In this document: positions 29,577-33,238 of the stretch, piece by piece | Layout of the letters: every line of letters begins with the position of its first letter | Numbering within the stretch: the first letter of the stretch is position 1 | Origin: an archaeon | Lineage (GTDB): Archaea > Iainarchaeota > Iainarchaeia > Iainarchaeales > Iainarchaeaceae | Direction of reading: 5' to 3' | DNA length: 33,238 nucleotides | Assembly: GCA_005239615.1 (NCBI GenBank) | Contig: SBBR01000060.1 | Coordinates: 1-33,238 of the forward strand | The notes under the pieces: generated by a model | Told to the model about the DNA's origin: nothing | Databases searched by the model: none | The model's input: only the letters and a program-made list of their open reading frames with translations | Position numbers and translations under genes: made by a program

Positions 29577-30305
29577 ATGAAAGGCATTATTCTTGCTGGC
29601 GGGCGGGGCAGCAGGCTAAAACCCCTTACTTCTGTCCTGAACAAGCATCTTCTGCCGATTTACGACAAGCCGATGATTTATTACCCGATTGAAACCCTGA
29701 GGCGGGCTGGCATCAAGGATATCTTGGTCATCACGGGAACAGAGCATGCAGGAGACGTCTTCGCCCTGCTTGGTTCCGGAAAGGACTTCGGCGTGAACTT
29801 CACCTTCAGAGTTCAGGACGAGGCCGGAGGGCTGCCGCAGGCAATCGGGCTTGCAAAGGAATTTGTGGAAAACGACAGGTTCGTTTCAATCAACGGTGAC
29901 AACATACTCTTCGACGACATCACACCGTTCGTAAAGGCGTTCGAGAAGGGAAAGGAAAAGGCGAGAATCCTGCTATTTGAGACGACGCGGGAGGAGGCCA
30001 CGAAAGCCGGAGTGGCAGTGCTCGAGGGCGAAAAGGTCGTGAAGGTTGTCGAGAAGCCGAAGGACCCGCCCACTAACTGGGTTGTCGTGGGTGTCTACAT
30101 GTATACGCCACAGGTTTTCGACGTGATAAAAACCCTCAAACCAAGCGCGCGCGGGGAACTGGAGATCGCCGACCTGCACAATTACTACATAAAGGTTGGC
30201 TCGCTCGCGGCAAGCAGGCTCACGAAGGAATGGCTCGATGCAGGCAGCTTTGACGAGCTGCTGCGCGTGAACAGGTTTGTCGGGGAGAGAAATGCAAGGC
30301 AATAA
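29577..30305 (+). CDS. rmlA: Glucose-1-phosphate thymidylyltransferase
   Basis: Makes dTDP-glucose from dTTP and glucose-1-phosphate. 242 residues, the short RmlA form common in archaea. It starts MKGIILAGGRGSRLKPLT, then NKHLLPIYDKPMIYYPIETL, QDEAGGLPQAIGLAKEF, NGDNILFDD with the metal aspartate, VVEKPKDPPTNWVVVGVYMY and EWLDAGSFDELLR. Downstream of rmlB, with its own promoter in between. Confidence 0.93.
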   Translation: MKGIILAGGRGSRLKPLTSVLNKHLLPIYDKPMIYYPIETLRRAGIKDILVITGTEHAGDVFALLGSGKDFGVNFTFRVQDEAGGLPQAIGLAKEFVENDRFVSINGDNILFDDITPFVKAFEKGKEKARILLFETTREEATKAGVAVLEGEKVVKVVEKPKDPPTNWVVVGVYMYTPQVFDVIKTLKPSARGELEIADLHNYYIKVGSLAASRLTKEWLDAGSFDELLRVNRFVGERNARQ

Positions 30306-30383
30306 TGCTGCCCGACAATGCATCTATCGCCCCAAAAAAATCGGAAACTCCTTATTCTCTCCATTAAAAACCCTTTTGCGGCC

Positions 30384-30407
30384 CAAACATACAGTCAAAC
30401 ATACAGT
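30384..30407 (+). repeat. 12-base perfect tandem duplication upstream of the methyltransferase
   Basis: CAAACATACAGT occurs twice without a gap at 30384-30395 and 30396-30407, 15 bases before the start at 30422. A TATA candidate ATTAAAAAC lies near 30363-30371. Confidence 0.6.
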
Positions 30408-30421
30408 TATTCAATAATCTG

Positions 30422-31156
30422 GTGTGTGGCTTGGATAAGAAGGAACTCCTCAACATCAGCGCGCTGGAGGAAAAAAACTTCTGGCATGTCTCGAGGCGCG
30501 ACCTGCTGGACAGGATGCTCCCGAACGGCTCCGGTGATGTCTTCGAGATAGGCGTTGGGTGCGGCAAAAATCTTGAGTTCCTGCGCTCGAAAGGCTACAG
30601 CGTAGAGGGCATTGATATGGACCCTACCGCTGTCAAGTTCTCCCGCAAAAAGGGTCTGGACGTCACGAGGAAAAAAATCGAGGAGTACGATTTCAGGAAA
30701 AAGTACGACCTCGTGCTCATGATGGATGTGCTTGAGCACATCGAGGATGACGCTGCGTGCGTGAAGAGGCTCGCGCGAGGCATAAAGAATGGGGGCCACC
30801 TTTATCTCACCGTGCCTGCGTATAGGTTCATGTACGGCCCACATGACCTTCTGTGTCACCACCACAGGAGGTATGAAATCGACGACGTGAGAAGGCTTGT
30901 CAGTGGCGCAGGGCTGTCCATCAAGAGGCTCAGCTACTGGAACGGTACCTATTTCCTGCCTGTGGCGGTGTTCAAGTACTTCCGCAGGGTTCTGTTCGAC
31001 GGCGATCTAACCAAGACCAACCCCGACCTCGGGATAGCTCCGGAGCCATTCAACACTGCAATTATCCAGAGCCTGAGGCTAGAGAACCGTGCCATAAGCG
31101 AGGGAATTGTCATACCATTCGGCTCTAGCGTGGTGTGCCTAGCGCAGAAGCCCTGA
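30422..31156 (+). CDS. Class I SAM-dependent methyltransferase
   Basis: 244 residues. Motif I is VFEIGVGCGKNLEFLRSKGY, followed by VEGIDMDPTAVKFS, LVLMMDVLEHIEDDAACVKR, and LYLTVPAYRFMYGPHDLLCH plus HHRRYEIDD. The SALEEKNFWHVSRRDLL start and the TVPA-HHRRY block are typical of methyltransferases in sugar, lipid-glycan and surface clusters. A hydrophobic patch near 175-190 (YFLPVAVFKYFRR) may touch the membrane. Substrate unknown. GTG start at 30422. Confidence 0.85.
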   Translation: MCGLDKKELLNISALEEKNFWHVSRRDLLDRMLPNGSGDVFEIGVGCGKNLEFLRSKGYSVEGIDMDPTAVKFSRKKGLDVTRKKIEEYDFRKKYDLVLMMDVLEHIEDDAACVKRLARGIKNGGHLYLTVPAYRFMYGPHDLLCHHHRRYEIDDVRRLVSGAGLSIKRLSYWNGTYFLPVAVFKYFRRVLFDGDLTKTNPDLGIAPEPFNTAIIQSLRLENRAISEGIVIPFGSSVVCLAQKP

Positions 31157-31182
31157 ACACCACGGGCAATCTTGTTCTCTCA

Positions 31183-31343
31183 GGACGAGACCTCGTCCCA
31201 AAGGGACAAGGGCCATGAATGGCAAGAGGTCCTTTTTGGTTGCTGAGGCAGCCTTCCAAGCCATTTTCCATAGGCGCGGCAGAGGGCGTTGTACCAAAAA
31301 GGATTTTTAAGGCCGGAAGGAAGTTAGTAAGGCGCGGCAGAGG
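31183..31343 (+). repeat. Hairpins and a 14-base direct repeat upstream of the radical SAM gene
   Basis: GGACGAG-AC-CTCGTCC (31183-31198) and GTCCC-AAA-GGGAC (31195-31207) are stems that share bases, so only one can form. AGGCGCGGCAGAGG occurs at 31272-31285 and 31330-31343, 58 bases apart. TTTATATT at 31363-31370 is the likely TATA box of the next gene. Confidence 0.45.
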
Positions 31344-31404
31344 CATTAACGCGCGTTTAAGGTTTATATTCAGGTTCGTGGCATTGTTTGTAAGGTTTTT
31401 ATAA
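31219..31404 (+). CDS. Possible small basic protein, weak
   Basis: 61 codons from ATG 31219. The product is strongly basic in the middle (FKAGRKLVRRGRGINARLRF) and ends hydrophobic (FIFRFVALFVRFL). Its TAA overlaps the next gene's ATG (TAATG), which would suit coupling. Against it, the 14-base direct repeat inside falls in two different frames, a TATA box for the downstream gene lies in its 3' part, and no family is known. Confidence 0.25.
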   Translation: MARGPFWLLRQPSKPFSIGAAEGVVPKRIFKAGRKLVRRGRGINARLRFIFRFVALFVRFL

Positions 31405-32897
31405 TGAAAATCCTGATGCTAAATCCGCCTTTCCTTTTCAGATTTTCAAGGACAAGCAGGTCTCCCGCCATCTCGAAGGGCGGGTGCGTTTACTACCCAA
31501 TCTGGATGGGCTATGCAACCGGCGTGCTCGAGAAAGCAGGCCATGACGTAAAGCTGCTTGACTGCCCAGCTTCTGGCATGAAGCTCGAAGAAGTTGTGGA
31601 GCTAACGAGGGACTGGAAACCAGAGCTCATTGTGGTTGATTCTGTTACTGCTTCGTTCAACAACGACGTGAAGGTTGTTGAAACCCTGAAGGACGCCAGA
31701 CCTGAGGCGTTCATCATAATGGTAGGAACGCACGTTGGCGCGCTGCCGGAGATATCACTGAGGGCGAGCAGGAAGATTGATGCTGTTGCGCGTGGGGAGT
31801 ACGATTACATACTGAGGGACCTCGCGCACGCGCTCGAGTACAAGAAGTCGCTTGACACGGTGCTTGGTATCACTTACTGGGACGGCGAAGGGAAGTTAAA
31901 ATTCACGCCTAACATGCCGCCGATTGAACAGGAGGGCCTCGATGACATGCCCTTTGTAAGCGACGTGTACAAAAGGCATTTGAAAATCAGGGACTATTTT
32001 TACCCTTCGGTGCTCTTCCCTGAGGTCACAATCATAACAGGTCGCGGATGCAAGTACCGCTGCACATTCTGCAAGTGGCCGCAGACCCTGACCGGGCATT
32101 CTTACAGGGCGCGTAGCGTGAAGAACGTAGTCGACGAGTTCGAGTGGATTGCAAAGAACCTGCCTGAAGTAAAGGACATAATGATTGAAGACGACACCCT
32201 AACACAGGACAAGGCGCGCACAATAGAGCTTTGCAGGGAAGTGCAGAGCCGTGGCCTTGATATTACATGGACATGCAATTCGCGCGCCGACCTTGATTTG
32301 GAGACAATGCAGTGGATGAAGAAAGGCGGCTGCAGGCTCATGTGTGTTGGCTTTGAGAGCGCGGACCAGCTGATACTCAACAACATCAAGAAGGGCACGC
32401 GTATAGAGAAGATAGAGCAGTTCATGGTTGATTCCAAGAAAGCGAACCTCCTAGTGCACGGGTGCTTCATGATGGGGAACAACGGTGAGACAAAGGAAAC
32501 TATAAAGAAGACTGTTGAATGGGCGAAGAAGCTCGAGCCAGACACGGCGCAATTCTTCCCGATAATGGTATACCCCGGCACGGAGGCATTCAGGTGGGCG
32601 CAGGAAGGCGGCTACCTCACAACGCAGAAGTGGGGCGAATGGCTCACTGTAGAGGGAACGCACAACACCATTGTGAGCACGGAGCACCTTAAGGCAGATG
32701 AGCTTGTGGCTTCTTGCGACTGGGCACGCAAGGAATTTTATTGGAGGCCCTCATATATTGTAAGCAGGCTGAAGCTCATGCTGAGCCAGCCACGCGAAGC
32801 TCCGAGGCTCATGATGGGCGCGAAGACATTCATGAAGTACCTCCTCGACATTGACTTTTGGAAGAAGTCGGCGGCGGAAAAACAAGTAAGTGCATGA
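31404..32897 (+). CDS. B12-binding domain radical SAM protein
   Basis: 497 residues. The N-terminal half is a cobalamin-binding-like domain starting MKILMLNPPFLFRFS, with YYPIWMGYATGVLEKAGHDV and the RKIDAVARGEYDY element. No DxHxxG is evident. The 4Fe-4S cluster cysteines are at about 216, 220 and 223 in TGRGCKYRCTFCKWP (CxxxCxxC). MIEDDTLTQDK, TWTCNSRADLDLETMQWMKK, CRLMCVGFESADQLIL and HGCFMMGNNGETKETIKK follow as in the family. The class includes BchE and hopanoid HpnJ-type enzymes and methylases of lipids or sugars. Substrate here unknown. Confidence 0.9.
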   Translation: MKILMLNPPFLFRFSRTSRSPAISKGGCVYYPIWMGYATGVLEKAGHDVKLLDCPASGMKLEEVVELTRDWKPELIVVDSVTASFNNDVKVVETLKDARPEAFIIMVGTHVGALPEISLRASRKIDAVARGEYDYILRDLAHALEYKKSLDTVLGITYWDGEGKLKFTPNMPPIEQEGLDDMPFVSDVYKRHLKIRDYFYPSVLFPEVTIITGRGCKYRCTFCKWPQTLTGHSYRARSVKNVVDEFEWIAKNLPEVKDIMIEDDTLTQDKARTIELCREVQSRGLDITWTCNSRADLDLETMQWMKKGGCRLMCVGFESADQLILNNIKKGTRIEKIEQFMVDSKKANLLVHGCFMMGNNGETKETIKKTVEWAKKLEPDTAQFFPIMVYPGTEAFRWAQEGGYLTTQKWGEWLTVEGTHNTIVSTEHLKADELVASCDWARKEFYWRPSYIVSRLKLMLSQPREAPRLMMGAKTFMKYLLDIDFWKKSAAEKQVSA

Positions 32898-33149
32898 TGC
32901 CTCTACAGTTCTATTGATGGGCAGGTCTACCTTCCCCAAGCAAGGGTTTGATATGTGAAAAATATGCCACTTTTTCTTTCGCTAAATCGTTGGAGGTTTC
33001 TCGGGCTGAAAGAAAAGCGCCGTTGATAAGTAGGTAAGTGTTTAGATCCTATCTTATAGCCTGTGGCAATGGAAAAGGTGAAACTAGATTGTATATAGAG
33101 AATTTTGCGTTGGCAGAAGTTCCTTCGACGCGACGGATTCTGAGCGCCG
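32898..33149. other. Intergenic region after the radical SAM gene
   Basis: No gene seen. Contains CTTTTTCTTTC (32970-32980) and GAAAGAAAAG (33008-33017), a loose inverted repeat, and the TATA-like GTATATAG near 33092-33099. Confidence 0.4.
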
Positions 33150-33238
33150 CGGGCTGAAGCCCAGCGAAGCATTTTCCGTCAACGGAAATTCCCGCAGGGA
33201 TTTGGGTTGGCGGGGTCTCATAAACTACCGCCAACGGA
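33150..33238 (+). repeat. Structured repeat, copy 2 (cut by window end)
   Basis: Same orientation as the copy at 26915. It has GGGC-TGAA-GCCC (33151-33162), TCCGT-CA-ACGGA, a stem of AAATTCCC with GGGATTT, and a perfect 7-bp stem TTGGCGG (33207-33213) with CCGCCAA (33228-33234) around the conserved GGTCTCATAAAC loop. The element may extend beyond the window. Confidence 0.65.

Noticed and set aside
1..33238. CRISPR arrays, tRNA genes, insertion sequences with transposases
   Set aside because: No regularly spaced repeats, no tRNA acceptor/TpsiC patterns and no transposase motifs were seen on either strand. This was by eye, not by a dedicated search.

Overview
The window is archaeal chromosome. 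The evidence is a TATA-binding protein, RNA polymerase subunit Rpb4/RpoF, ribosomal protein eL21, DUF655, an archaeal AMP phosphorylase, an AglB/STT3 oligosaccharyltransferase, and many genes whose start codon lies about 25-30 bases below an archaeal TATA box (leaderless or nearly so). The lineage cannot be fixed from sequence alone. An uncultivated euryarchaeal or DPANN-type archaeon is plausible. Some genes look bacterial in origin, such as the shikimate kinase domain.

Layout. (1) 1-2847, minus strand: aromatic-precursor operon with DAHP synthase, aroB and an AroE-AroK fusion cut by the window edge. (2) 3149-9285, minus strand: compact tryptophan operon trpEGDCBA, with overlapping or touching genes and no trpF. 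(3) 9413-10577: two ACT-domain regulators placed tail to tail, one divergent from trpE and one divergent from argG. Each divergent promoter region holds inverted repeats that look like operators. (4) 10690-14017, plus strand: argG-argF-argH with overlapping junctions. (5) 14096-17909: AMP phosphorylase convergent with the information-processing cluster eL21-rpoF-DUF655-ksgA. (6) 17984-20680: a decay-prone stretch with three broken genes (DUF6498, PIN domain, EVE/PUA-like) around a small membrane protein, the TBP gene and a lone 5S rRNA gene. (7) 20699-26800: N-glycosylation cluster with GlcNAc-1-P transferase, STT3/AglB, Alg14, Alg13, a GT2 glycosyltransferase and a sugar epimerase. (8) 26801-33238: sugar and surface module with rmlB, rmlA, two methyltransferases (one broken) and a B12-type radical SAM enzyme. 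A structured repeat lies at both ends of this module.

How it works together. The aro operon feeds chorismate to the trp operon. The ACT-domain proteins probably sense amino acids and control trp and arg transcription through the palindromes between the divergent genes. The right half builds lipid-linked glycans: Alg7-type priming, Alg13/14 addition of a second sugar, elongation by GT2, and transfer by AglB, with dTDP-sugars from RmlA/RmlB.

Most noteworthy are a TATA-box array with nested inverted repeats upstream of tbp, a TGTACA-centred palindrome at the trp divergent promoter (like the TRP box of Methanothermobacter), paired operators at the arg divergent promoter, a structured repeat pair bracketing the sugar module, and the cluster of decaying genes.
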